This document shows positions 55,007 through 62,907 of a DNA stretch of 64,000 bases, one piece after another. A program made the translations under genes and the position numbers. Under the pieces are notes generated by a model that was not told where the DNA came from, searched no databases, and saw nothing but the letters and a program-made list of their open reading frames with translations. How positions within the stretch are numbered: position 1 is the first letter of the stretch; every line of letters begins with the position of its first letter. Source of the stretch: RH-AL1 sp965277355 (GTDB taxonomy: Bacteria > Pseudomonadota > Alphaproteobacteria > Rhizobiales > Beijerinckiaceae); the NCBI GenBank assembly GCA_965277355.1, contig CBDICN010000001.1:186001-250000 (forward strand), in the 5' to 3' direction.

Positions 55007-55223
55007 CCCAAAACAGAGCCGGCGCTCGGACCAGGCTTCTTGCGACACATGATCCCCATGGCGCGGTCCGGCGCTTCCTTGTCAAACTACATAGGCCTTT
55101 CGGACCGAGCCGGGGAGCCGATTTTTCCATACCGTTAGTATGAAGAACGGCGTTGGCCATGTGCTAGGCTCGCTTTTCGCGCGGCCGGCGCCATGTCTTT
55201 CGCTCGAGCGAGGAGACCAGCCC

Positions 55224-56411
55224 ATGACGTCCGGCAAGAGCTACACGAAGACCTTCGACTGGACCGATCCGCTCGACCTCGCTGCGCGTCTCACCGAGGA
55301 AGAGCGGATGATCTCGGAGGTCGCGCGCTCCTATGCCCGCGAGAAGCTGCTGCCGCGCGTCGTGTCCGCCTTCGCCGACGAGCGGTTCGACCGCGAGATC
55401 ATGAGCGAGATGGGCGAGCTCGGCCTGCTCGGCGTTATCCTGCCGGAGGAGTACGGCGGCGCCGGTGCGAGTCATGTCGCCTACGGCCTCGTCGCCCGCG
55501 AGGTCGAGGCGATCGACTCCGGCTACCGCTCGGCGCTGAGCGTGCAGTCCTCGCTCGCGATGTACCCGATCTACGCGTTCGGCTCCGAGGAGCAGAAGAC
55601 GAAGTTCCTGCCGAAAATGGCGCGCGGCGAGTGGATCGGCTGCTTCGGGCTGACGGAGGCCGAGGGCGGCTCCGATCCCGGCTCGATGCGCACCAAGGCC
55701 GAGAAGGTCGACGGCGGCTACAAGCTCAACGGCGCCAAGTACTGGATCTCAAACTCGCCCGTCGCCGATCTCGCGGTCGTCTGGGCCAAGCTCGACGGCG
55801 ACATCAACGGCTTCATCGTCGAGCGAGCTTTCAAGGGCTTTACCACCAACAAGATCGGCGACAAACTGAGCCTGCGCGCATCGATCACCGGCGACATCGG
55901 CCTCGCCGACGTGTTCGTGCCGGAAGAAAACCGGCTGCCGGATGTGCGCGGCCTGCGCGGCCCGTTCTCATGCCTCAACAAGGCCCGCTACGGCATCGCC
56001 TGGGGCGCGATGGGGGCGGCGGAATTCTGCTTCCGCAACACCCGCGAGTACGTGATGGAGCGCAGCCTGTTCGGCAAGCCGCTCGGCGGCCGTCAGCTCG
56101 TGCAGAAGAAGCTCGCTGAGATGCTGACCGACATCGCCCTCGGCTTCGAGGGCGCGCTCGCGCTCGGGCGCCTGCTCGATCAGGGGGCCTTCGTGCCGGA
56201 GGCGATCTCGATGATGAAGCGCACCAATTGCGCGAAAGCGCTGGCCATCGCCCGGGAGGCCCGCGACATGCACGGCGGTGCCGGCATCACCGGCGAGATG
56301 CACGTGATGCGTCACGTCATGAACCTCGAGACGGTGAATACCTACGAGGGCGCATCCGATGTGCACGCGCTGATCCTCGGCCGCGCCATTACCGGGTTGA
56401 ACGCGTTCTGA
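55224..56411 (+). CDS. glutaryl-CoA dehydrogenase-type acyl-CoA dehydrogenase
   Basis: 395 residues, the usual length for glutaryl-CoA dehydrogenase. It has FDWTDPLDLAARLTEEERMI at the start, the flavin motif CFGLTEAEGGSDPGSMRTKA, KYWISNSPVADLAVVWAKLD, and NTYEGASDVHALILGRAITG with catalytic Glu375 near the end. Glutaryl-CoA dehydrogenases oxidise and decarboxylate glutaryl-CoA from lysine and tryptophan breakdown; a close dicarboxylyl-CoA specificity is possible. The start at 55224 has GGAGACC upstream. It is divergent from the kinase-like gene and is not visibly in an operon with other genes. Confidence 0.9.
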   Translation: MTSGKSYTKTFDWTDPLDLAARLTEEERMISEVARSYAREKLLPRVVSAFADERFDREIMSEMGELGLLGVILPEEYGGAGASHVAYGLVAREVEAIDSGYRSALSVQSSLAMYPIYAFGSEEQKTKFLPKMARGEWIGCFGLTEAEGGSDPGSMRTKAEKVDGGYKLNGAKYWISNSPVADLAVVWAKLDGDINGFIVERAFKGFTTNKIGDKLSLRASITGDIGLADVFVPEENRLPDVRGLRGPFSCLNKARYGIAWGAMGAAEFCFRNTREYVMERSLFGKPLGGRQLVQKKLAEMLTDIALGFEGALALGRLLDQGAFVPEAISMMKRTNCAKALAIAREARDMHGGAGITGEMHVMRHVMNLETVNTYEGASDVHALILGRAITGLNAF

Positions 56412-56431
56412 TCGGGCCTGATCGGGGCCTG

Positions 56432-56812
56432 ATGGCGGTCGTCGCACGCAAGGCCGCGAATGCGCTCATCATCGGCGCCGAACCCAACTGGCCGGCAATC
56501 AAGAGCGGTTCGACCCGTGCGATGATCGGTAAGGTTCAGAAGCGCCTCGGTGGCCTTTGGGTCGGCGGAGCCTTGAAGCTTGATGAGATTTCCCTTCGGT
56601 TCACGCCCAACGCGATGAATCAGCATCTGCATGTCAACGATTGCTCATGGGTGCTGGAGCTTGCGAAGATCGATCGGGTTGAGCGTAGGTTTGGCTGGTT
56701 CACTGGTTTGATCGACATCCACGCTGGCGAGCAGATCAGGATAGTGCGGTGCTACTGCGCGGAGTCGTTCGCCGCTGCGATCCGCGCACAAATCGCCTTG
56801 GCGCGAGACTAG
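56432..56812 (+). CDS. hypothetical protein, PH/GRAM-like
   Basis: 126 residues. The pattern GGLWVGGALKLDEISLRFTP, then VNDCSWVLELAKIDRVERRF and GWFTGLIDIHAGEQIRIVR resembles the beta-sandwich of bacterial PH/GRAM-like domains, but no specific family is certain. It has no signal peptide or membrane segment. It follows glutaryl-CoA dehydrogenase by 20 bp on the same strand and may be cotranscribed. Its stop overlaps the convergent enoyl-CoA hydratase stop by 4 bp. The function is unknown. Confidence 0.65.
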   Translation: MAVVARKAANALIIGAEPNWPAIKSGSTRAMIGKVQKRLGGLWVGGALKLDEISLRFTPNAMNQHLHVNDCSWVLELAKIDRVERRFGWFTGLIDIHAGEQIRIVRCYCAESFAAAIRAQIALARD

Positions 56813-57582
56813 AGCCGTGAGAAATCCGGCTTGCGGCGCTCGGCGAACGCGGTGAACGCCTCGCGCGCCTCCGGGCTTTTCAGGCGCTCCTCGAACAGCT
56901 TGCCTTCGGCAGCCATCGTCGCCGCGATGGCAACATGGTCGCGCATCAGGCGCTTCGTCGCCACGACCGCGCCGGGCGGCCGCGCGGCGAGCGCCTCGGC
57001 GGCCGCCATCGCCTTGGCTTGCAGGTCTCCGCCCGCGACGACGGCGTTGACGAGACCCCAGGCGAGCGCGCTTGCGGCATCGACCTTCTCGCCCATCGCC
57101 AGCATCGAGAAGGCCCGCGCATAGCCGATCCGCCCTTGCAGCAGCAGGCTCGAGGCGGCTTCGGGCACCAGCGCCAGATCGACGAAGGGGGTGTAGAGCA
57201 CCGCGCTCTGGGCGAGGAAGACGAGGTCGCAGTGCAACAGCAGCGTCGTTCCGATGCCGACCGCAAGGCCGGGCACCGCCGCCACGACCGGCTTCTCGAA
57301 TTCGGCCAACACGCCAAGGAAGTTGTGGACGTGCCGCTCGGCCTGATCGAGAGTGCCGGCGGCGATGGCGGCGAAATCGGAGATGTCGTTGCCGGCGGTG
57401 AACGTGTCGCCGGCGCCGGTGATAAGGACGCAGCGGATGCTCTTGTCCTCGCGCGCCTGCGCCATGCCGTCGCATAGCGCGCCGTACATGGCGTTCGTCA
57501 GCGAATTCTTCTTCTCGGGCCGGTTAATGGTGAGGCCGAGCACGGCGCCGGTCCGCGTGACGTCGATCTGGGCCAATGGCAT
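56809..57582 (-). CDS. enoyl-CoA hydratase/isomerase family protein
   Basis: 257 residues. A crotonase-fold enzyme: LTINRPEKKNSLTNAMYGAL, the oxyanion-hole segment GAGDTFTAGNDISDF and AAVPGLAVGIGTTLLLHCDL. The usual catalytic glutamates (position of Glu144/Glu164 in rat hydratase) are not both obvious: TPFVDLALVPEAASSLLLQ has one Glu. Isomerase or another crotonase reaction is therefore possible. The ATG at 57582 has AGGAG only a few bases upstream, while a TTG two codons later has it at a better distance, so the true start may be 57576. It is convergent with the hypothetical gene at 56432. Confidence 0.87.
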   Translation of the reverse strand: MPLAQIDVTRTGAVLGLTINRPEKKNSLTNAMYGALCDGMAQAREDKSIRCVLITGAGDTFTAGNDISDFAAIAAGTLDQAERHVHNFLGVLAEFEKPVVAAVPGLAVGIGTTLLLHCDLVFLAQSAVLYTPFVDLALVPEAASSLLLQGRIGYARAFSMLAMGEKVDAASALAWGLVNAVVAGGDLQAKAMAAAEALAARPPGAVVATKRLMRDHVAIAATMAAEGKLFEERLKSPEAREAFTAFAERRKPDFSRL

Positions 57583-57647
57583 TCTCCTAGTGGCACGGTC
57601 GGCTTGCGACCGGCGCGATTGTGAGCCCCATCGTCGGCCGGCGCAAC

Positions 57648-58544
57648 TCAGCCGGCGCGAACGCTCGCGCGCAGTGAATGGGCGTTGAGAAAGGCCGCGG
57701 CCTCGTCGAGCGACCGCCGGCCTTCGGGAAGGATACTGTGGGCCATCTGCCAGACGTGCGGCACGACGGGGTAGATCTTCAGTTCGACGGTGACGCCGGC
57801 CGCGCGCGCCTTCTCGGCGAACAGCACGGAATCGTCGCGCAGGATTTCGCGCTCGCCGGCATGGATGAGCATCGGCGGAAGCCCGGTGAGATCGGCGCGC
57901 AGCGGCGAGGCCAGCGGCATCGCCGGGTCTGCCTCGCCGAGATAGGCCGGGACGAGCCCGTCCAGCGCCTCGCGGTTGAACATCGCGTCGCGCTCGGCAT
58001 TGCTGGTGTGCGAGGGGCTCTCGCCGAGCATGTCGGTGGCCGGCGAGAACAGGGCCGCGGCGACAGGCGGCGGCAGACCTTCGTCGCGGACGCGCAGCAT
58101 CAGGGCGAGCGCGAGATTGCCGCCGGCGGAATCGCCGGCCACGGCGGCCGGTCCCTCGGCGGCGAGCGAGCGCCACACCGCGAAGACATCGTCGAGCCCG
58201 GCCGGGAAGCGATGCTCAGGCGCGAGGCGGTAGTTCGGCGCGAAGACGTCGAGGCCGCGCGCGGCGAAGGCGCCGGTGATCGGCCGGTGGCTGCGGGCGG
58301 AGCAGGCGACGAAGCCGCCGCCATGGACGTAGAGCAGCCGCAGCCCGGTGCCACCGGCGGTGGCGCGGACGCGCTCGCCCCCAACCCCGGCGATCGTCGC
58401 GACATCGTAGGTTACGCGCTTCGGCGATGGGAAGGCCGCCTTGCCGAGCGTCGCCCGCAGCTTGGCGATGTCGAGCTTGGTGCCGAGCTTGGCTTTGACC
58501 TGACGCTTGATGGTCCAGTCCAGCAGGTAGGCTTGCAGGCTCAT
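57648..58544 (-). CDS. alpha/beta hydrolase, hormone-sensitive-lipase family
   Basis: 298 residues. It is an esterase or lipase of family IV: oxyanion motif YVHGGGFVACS, nucleophile Ser in VAGDSAGGNLAL, then the catalytic Asp in VLFAEKARAAGVTVELKIYP region and the catalytic His in VVPHVWQMAHS. It has no signal peptide and is cytoplasmic. The ATG overlaps the stop of the upstream SDR gene as ATGA, so the two are translated together. It may release the acid from an ester substrate that is then activated for degradation. The substrate is unknown. Confidence 0.9.
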   Translation of the reverse strand: MSLQAYLLDWTIKRQVKAKLGTKLDIAKLRATLGKAAFPSPKRVTYDVATIAGVGGERVRATAGGTGLRLLYVHGGGFVACSARSHRPITGAFAARGLDVFAPNYRLAPEHRFPAGLDDVFAVWRSLAAEGPAAVAGDSAGGNLALALMLRVRDEGLPPPVAAALFSPATDMLGESPSHTSNAERDAMFNREALDGLVPAYLGEADPAMPLASPLRADLTGLPPMLIHAGEREILRDDSVLFAEKARAAGVTVELKIYPVVPHVWQMAHSILPEGRRSLDEAAAFLNAHSLRASVRAG

Positions 58545-59377
58545 ACGTTCATACCCTGGCGCCGCATCATTCGCGCCAGGATAGGCCAGTAGCCGACCGG
58601 CGCCATGCGCTGGATAAGCGCGGCCGCCTTGGCATCGCTGCCTACGATGACGCGCCAGGCGCGCGCCTCGATTCCGCGCATGATCGTCGCCGCCGCTTTG
58701 TCGGGGCTGAGCCGCAGCACGCGCTCCATCGCCAAGCGGCCGCGCTCGACGTCCGCCGGATCGATCTTGCTCGAGACGCGGGCGTTGCGGGCAATGCCGG
58801 TGGCGACGCCGCCCGGATGGACGAGGGTCACGCCGATCGGTGAGCCGATGAGCTCGTGGCGCAGGGATTCGCTGAAGCCGCGGACCCCGAACTTGCTGGC
58901 GCAATAAGCGGTCTGACCGGGCGGCGCCACCAGCCCGTAGAGGCTCGAAACGTTGACGATCTGCGCCTGTGTCGACTGCCGGAGCGCCGGCAGGAAAGCA
59001 TGCGTCATGTGCACGACGGCACGGAGGTTGATGTCCATCACCCATTCGAAGTCGGCGAGGTCGGTGTCCTCGAACCTCCCGCCGAGCGCGACGCCGGCAT
59101 TGTTCACGAGCAGGTCGAGCCGGCCGTCTTGGCCCAGCAGATGGTCGGGGAGCGCCTTGATCGCGGCTGTATCGGTCAGATCGACGACGTGGGGGGCCGC
59201 GGATCCACCCGCCGCGCTGACAGCCGACATCGTCGCGTGTAGTCCAGCCTCGTTCTTATCGAGGAGCGTGAGATCGCAGCCCGCTTTGGCGAGGGCGACG
59301 GCGAGCGAGGCGCCGATGCCGCCGCCGGCCCCGGTGACCAGGGCGCGCTTGCCGTTGAGGGCGAACTTAGCCGCCAA
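58541..59377 (-). CDS. SDR-family oxidoreductase
   Basis: 278 residues. A classical SDR: LVTGAGGGIGASLAVALAKA, LVNNAGVALGG, the catalytic Tyr-Lys in TAYCASKFGVRG, and a C-terminal extension (ALIQRMAPVGYWPILARMMR) longer than most, giving a partly amphipathic tail that may attach to membrane. This form is typical of SDRs that act on lipophilic compounds. It is coupled to the alpha/beta hydrolase. Divergent from it, 95 bp away, lies a TetR regulator that probably controls both. Confidence 0.88.
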   Translation of the reverse strand: MAAKFALNGKRALVTGAGGGIGASLAVALAKAGCDLTLLDKNEAGLHATMSAVSAAGGSAAPHVVDLTDTAAIKALPDHLLGQDGRLDLLVNNAGVALGGRFEDTDLADFEWVMDINLRAVVHMTHAFLPALRQSTQAQIVNVSSLYGLVAPPGQTAYCASKFGVRGFSESLRHELIGSPIGVTLVHPGGVATGIARNARVSSKIDPADVERGRLAMERVLRLSPDKAAATIMRGIEARAWRVIVGSDAKAAALIQRMAPVGYWPILARMMRRQGMNV

Positions 59378-59472
59378 GAGCCTCTCCTATCCTCTTGATC
59401 GCACTGTTTAGGGTGACTACCCTAACCGCACCATGGTGTCTAGGCTAGCCACCTTGCGGAGGCGCGACCGGC

Positions 59473-60114
59473 ATGGACCCGGAGCACAGGAAGACGTCGA
59501 CGCGCGAGCGCATCACCGCTGGCGCGCTTGCCTTGTTCAACCAGCGCGGCGCGAGCCGCGCGACCACCGCCGAGATCGCGGCGGCGGCGGACATGCGCGA
59601 GGGCAACCTGCACTACCATTTCGCGCGCAAGGAGCAGCTCATCGAGGCGCTTTACGAGCAGTTCGAAACGGCCGCCCTGGCGTTGGCATCGCGGCCGATC
59701 GATGGCCCGCGCTCGCTGCGGTCGTACCACGATTATCAGCGGGCCTGGTTCGAGCTGATGTCGGACTACCGCTGCTTTTACCGTGACGGCGTCGAGATGC
59801 TCGAGATGGCGCCGGGGCTACGCGAGCGCGTCGCCGACCTGCGTGTCCGTACCTTGAGCTTGACGCGGCGCATGTTCGAGACCGCGATCGAACTCGGTGT
59901 CATGCGCATCGAGCCGGCGGCGCTCACGAAGCTGCTCGACAACGTCTGGATCGTGTCGAGCTTTTGGATGAGCTACAGGCGCCAGAACCAACCAGAGCCT
60001 TCCGACGAGGACCTCGAGTGGGGCTTCGGCCAAGTGAGCGCGCTGTTCGCGCCGTACCTCTCCAGCGGCGACCCTGAAGACAGCGGCGGCGCGGGCGGGT
60101 CCAAGGCTACCTGA
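59473..60114 (+). CDS. TetR-family transcriptional regulator
   Basis: 213 residues. The N-terminal helix-turn-helix is clear (RERITAGALALFNQRGASRA, then MREGNLHYHFARKEQLIEAL). The C-terminal ligand domain begins around residue 65 and contains a helical repeat with no recognised ligand. It is divergent from the SDR/hydrolase operon, which is its probable target. The 95-bp spacer contains TAGGGTGACTACCCTA at 59409-59424, an inverted repeat with arms TAGGGT and ACCCTA that would fit a TetR operator. Its stop overlaps the convergent cupin gene by 8 bp. Confidence 0.9.
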   Translation: MDPEHRKTSTRERITAGALALFNQRGASRATTAEIAAAADMREGNLHYHFARKEQLIEALYEQFETAALALASRPIDGPRSLRSYHDYQRAWFELMSDYRCFYRDGVEMLEMAPGLRERVADLRVRTLSLTRRMFETAIELGVMRIEPAALTKLLDNVWIVSSFWMSYRRQNQPEPSDEDLEWGFGQVSALFAPYLSSGDPEDSGGAGGSKAT

Positions 60115-60559
60115 AGCGCCCGGGCTGGTTCGCCGTCGGCGTCACGTCGAGCCCGGTGACGACCATCGTGCACGGCTCGTTGCCGAGGGTGCCGGACAGG
60201 TGGCCCATGCGTCCGTCTCGCTTCTTGGTGTTCTGGTCCTCGCCCATCATCAGCTCGCCCGGACCCATCTCGACGCGGTGCCCGTCCATCGTCTCGACGA
60301 ACCAGCGCCCGGAGCAGATGCAGATCCATTGCGGCCGCGGGTTCTCGTGCCAGTCGCCGACCCAGCCCACCGGCAGGACGGTGAACGTCACCTGGGCCTG
60401 GCTCTTCTCCATCTTGTCGTTCCACTGCGGCTCGACATCGGGATTGATGCCCTTGAGTTCGAACGCCTCGAGCGGGAAGCGCTTCTGTTCGCTCGCGCCT
60501 TCGGCGTTCGTGTAGACGTGCCAGTACTCCATCGTGGGTTTCGGGCCTGAGCCTGCCAT
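60107..60559 (-). CDS. cupin-domain protein
   Basis: 150 residues. It is a single-domain cupin: VGWVGDWHENPRPQWICICS fits the first cupin motif, with a His and Glu, and GRWFVETMDGHRVEMGPGEL fits the second motif, then MGEDQNTKKRDGRMGHLSG. The metal site is therefore partial. Enzyme function is uncertain; it could be a small-molecule binding or isomerase-type protein. The start at 60559 has GGAG eight bases upstream; a longer reading would add 38 residues with an N-terminal RRRF motif that could be a Tat-type signal. It overlaps the convergent TetR gene by 8 bp. Confidence 0.8.
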   Translation of the reverse strand: MAGSGPKPTMEYWHVYTNAEGASEQKRFPLEAFELKGINPDVEPQWNDKMEKSQAQVTFTVLPVGWVGDWHENPRPQWICICSGRWFVETMDGHRVEMGPGELMMGEDQNTKKRDGRMGHLSGTLGNEPCTMVVTGLDVTPTANQPGRFR

Positions 60560-60758
60560 GACGACGTCTCCTTGAGCTGTGCGCGGCACTCCGGCCGCAT
60601 CGCGAGCCTGCAACGGAGACCGGCCGGAAAGGCTCCCGCCAACGATCATCTGAACGAAGCGGCGACGTTGCATGAGCGCGCCTGCGAGCGCCAGGAGTGG
60701 ACGCGGGAAAGGAGAAAGGCGGCCGAAGCCACCTTACTCCAACCGCTGGGCAGTCCGA

Positions 60759-61061
60759 TCAGTAGCGGGCGCGCACCACCGCGCCTGTGCACTGCAGCTC
60801 GAGCTGCGTGTAGAGGTCGACGTTGTTGTAGATGTAGCCGCCAACCTTGATCGGGCGGATCGGCGGGATGATCCCGGTAATGATGCCGAGGGTGAAGGGC
60901 TGCGGGCCGAGGGCCTCCCAGGCGCCGTCCGGCTTCTTCACGAAGTTGGCGCAGTTGATCGTACTGACGCCCGTCACCGGGGCCAGCTGAACGAAGCTCT
61001 GGGCCTCGGCCGCGGTCGATGCCGCAATGCCGAGCAGCGCCAACAATACCAATGTCCTCAT
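60759..61061 (-). CDS. small secreted hypothetical protein
   Basis: 100 residues. A clear signal peptide (MRTLVLLALLGIAASTAAEA) should be cut before QSFVQLAP, giving a mature protein of about 80 residues with two Cys (VSTINCANFV and LELQCTGAV) that could form a disulfide. The central sequence GIITGIIPPIRPIKVGGYIY is unusual for its Pro/Ile content. No known family. It is the first of three small secreted proteins in this part of the window. Confidence 0.7.
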   Translation of the reverse strand: MRTLVLLALLGIAASTAAEAQSFVQLAPVTGVSTINCANFVKKPDGAWEALGPQPFTLGIITGIIPPIRPIKVGGYIYNNVDLYTQLELQCTGAVVRARY

Positions 61062-61341
61062 GGTGTCCCCCTACCTCGATGACCGTCAGAGGCTTCGATA
61101 GCGCGATCTAAAACGATTCGCTGTGAAGGCTTGGTTACGGTTTTGTGAAACGCGCCGGCTGTGGCACATTTCGAACATATTGACGCCAAGTTGCAAGGTG
61201 GCCGCTCTCGTGTCAACGCCGCGTCTCGCAAGCGTAGGGCGTGGCCCCGCGACTCCGTTGCCGGAATTGCAACGGCTGCTCCGGAACCAAGGCTTCTATG
61301 TTCCAGTTCCTGGTTCGGACGGCATGGGGCGGGAACAGTCG

Positions 61342-61695
61342 ATGGGCAGCATAGCGAAACGGATCATGGTCGCTGCGGCGCTTGCCGGCGTCGGCTCGAT
61401 GGTCGCCCACACGGCGGTCGCGCAGGTGACGTACCGCCCGATCCCGCCGACCTCCCATGGCTTCCCGCTGTACCCGTATTCGGACCAGTCGCCGTATGCC
61501 CAGGAGTTCGGGGAGCGGCCGTCGTTCGAGATTCTGCCACAAGCCTACGGGTACGGTCCTGCCGTCCGCGTGGTCCCGCGCTGTCTTTATCCCAACGGCT
61601 GGAACGTCACCGACTTCGACCGCGACGTCAACGGTATACCGCCTGGTATCGACCACCAGTGTCCGGCGCCGGCAGGTCTGCGAACGCGTTACTGA
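61342..61695 (+). CDS. small secreted hypothetical protein
   Basis: 117 residues. Signal peptide (KRIMVAAALAGVGSMVAHTA) ends before VAQVTYRP. The mature part is rich in Tyr and Pro (RPIPPTSHGFPLYPYSDQS) and has two Cys (VPRCLYPNGW and HQCPAP). No known family. The start at 61342 is chosen for the signal peptide and an upstream GGGA; an ATG six codons earlier is possible. It lies 28 bp upstream of another secreted protein gene on the same strand and may be cotranscribed. Confidence 0.65.
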   Translation: MGSIAKRIMVAAALAGVGSMVAHTAVAQVTYRPIPPTSHGFPLYPYSDQSPYAQEFGERPSFEILPQAYGYGPAVRVVPRCLYPNGWNVTDFDRDVNGIPPGIDHQCPAPAGLRTRY

Positions 61696-61722
61696 GCAGG
61701 CTCAATGCAGGGACTCTCGAAC

Positions 61723-62040
61723 ATGTTGCGAAAGCTGTTGACGATCGGTGTGGGATCGGCGCTCGCCGTCGGCTCGCTTTGCACAGCATCGGCGCGAACA
61801 TACCATCACCATCGCCACTACGCCTCCCGTGGGTACACGCGTGACCGCGCCTACCACAACGACGGCGCAACCGGCGCGGCGATCGCCGGAGCGGCGCTCG
61901 GGCTCCTCGGCGCCGGGATCGCGGGCGCGGCGTCCGCCGACGGTTACGGATACGGCGGCTACGGCCCCGGGCCGGGATACGGCTACTACGGTCCGGGCTC
62001 CCGCTACTACGGTCCCGGCTTCAGCTACTACGGCTACTGA
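61723..62040 (+). CDS. small secreted Gly/Tyr-rich protein with a glycine zipper
   Basis: 105 residues. An N-terminal signal peptide (MLRKLLTIGVGSALAVGSLC) ends near ASARTYHHHR. A hydrophobic glycine zipper follows (GAAIAGAALGLLGAGIAGAA), as in outer-membrane-associated glycine-zipper proteins. The C-terminus is a repeat of Gly, Tyr and Pro (GYGYGGYGPGPGYGYYG). It is probably surface or envelope-associated. ATG at 61723 has GGGA nine bases upstream; ATG at 61705 is also possible. Its end overlaps the convergent ruvX/yqgF gene by 7 bp. Confidence 0.7.
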   Translation: MLRKLLTIGVGSALAVGSLCTASARTYHHHRHYASRGYTRDRAYHNDGATGAAIAGAALGLLGAGIAGAASADGYGYGGYGPGPGYGYYGPGSRYYGPGFSYYGY

Positions 62041-62525
62041 CCGGACCCGTCGCTCGCGATCCGGGCAAGGCGGTCCAAAGCCCCTTGAAGGATGTAGGCG
62101 GCGGCCATGCGGTCGGTGACTTCCACCCGCCGCGCGCGGCTCGCATCCTGATCGATAAGGCTGCGGGTCACCGCCGCCGTCGATAAGCGCTCGTCCCAAA
62201 ACGCGAACGGGACCGGCGTCAGGCGGTCCATGCTTCGGACGAACGCCTCTGTCGCCTGCACACGTGGACCATGGCTGCCGTCCATGTTGAGCGGCAGTCC
62301 GATCACGAAGGCCGCCACCCCCAGCTTGGCGACGTGCGCCAGCATCTCCGCGGCGTCGCGCTGAAATCTCGTCCGCTTGATCGTGATCAGAGGACTGGCG
62401 ATCTGCCGTCCGACATCCGACACCGCCAGGCCGATCGTCTTCGTGCCGAGATCGATGCCCATCAGCCTGTCGAAGCGGGCGAGGCGCGGCGCGAGATCGG
62501 ACAGTTCGATGATATTCGACGACAT
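62034..62525 (-). CDS. ruvX: Holliday junction resolvase-like protein (RuvX/YqgF)
   Basis: 163 residues, normal length. It has the RNase H-like fold with LMGIDLGTKTIGLAVSDVG (catalytic Asp25), ITIKRTRFQRDAAEMLAHVA, IGLPLNMDGSHGPR and PFAFWDERLSTAAVTRSLID (with the second acidic residue). The family cleaves branched nucleic acid and has also been linked to processing of ribosomal RNA precursors. It lies divergent from gatC, with 75 bp between, and this pair of neighbours is common in alphaproteobacteria. ATG at 62525 gives a 22-residue N-terminal tail before the first strand. Confidence 0.92.
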   Translation of the reverse strand: MSSNIIELSDLAPRLARFDRLMGIDLGTKTIGLAVSDVGRQIASPLITIKRTRFQRDAAEMLAHVAKLGVAAFVIGLPLNMDGSHGPRVQATEAFVRSMDRLTPVPFAFWDERLSTAAVTRSLIDQDASRARRVEVTDRMAAAYILQGALDRLARIASDGSGQ

Positions 62526-62600
62526 GCCACCTTGTGACCACCGCGTGACTTGACCGCAAGTCCGATGATATAGGCGGTCACCCTCCGGCGAAGAGACGAC

Positions 62601-62888
62601 ATGGCGGTAGATCAGGCGACGGTCCGGCGCATCGCGCATCTGGCGCGCATCAAGGTTCCCGATGACGAGATCGTCGGCCTCCAGGGCGAGTTGAACGCGA
62701 TCCTCGCCTTCGTCGAGACCTTGCGCGAGGTCGACGTCGAAGGCGTCGAGCCGATGACGTCGGTCACCCCAATGAGCATGAAGAAGCGCGAGGATGTCGT
62801 GACCGACGGCGAGATCGCCGATGCCGTCACGAAGAACGCGCCGGTCAGCGAGGACCATTACTTCATGGTTCCCAAGGTCATCGAATAG
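62601..62888 (+). CDS. gatC: Asp-tRNA(Asn)/Glu-tRNA(Gln) amidotransferase subunit C
   Basis: 95 residues, normal length. It is the small chaperone subunit of GatCAB, which converts mischarged Glu-tRNA(Gln) or Asp-tRNA(Asn) to the correct amide form. It begins DQATVRRIAHLARIKVPDDE and ends APVSEDHYFMVPKVIE, both typical of GatC. It lies 19 bp upstream of gatA in the same operon; gatB would follow outside the window. Confidence 0.95.
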   Translation: MAVDQATVRRIAHLARIKVPDDEIVGLQGELNAILAFVETLREVDVEGVEPMTSVTPMSMKKREDVVTDGEIADAVTKNAPVSEDHYFMVPKVIE

Positions 62889-62907
62889 CCCCGAGAGAGC
62901 CAGTCCC

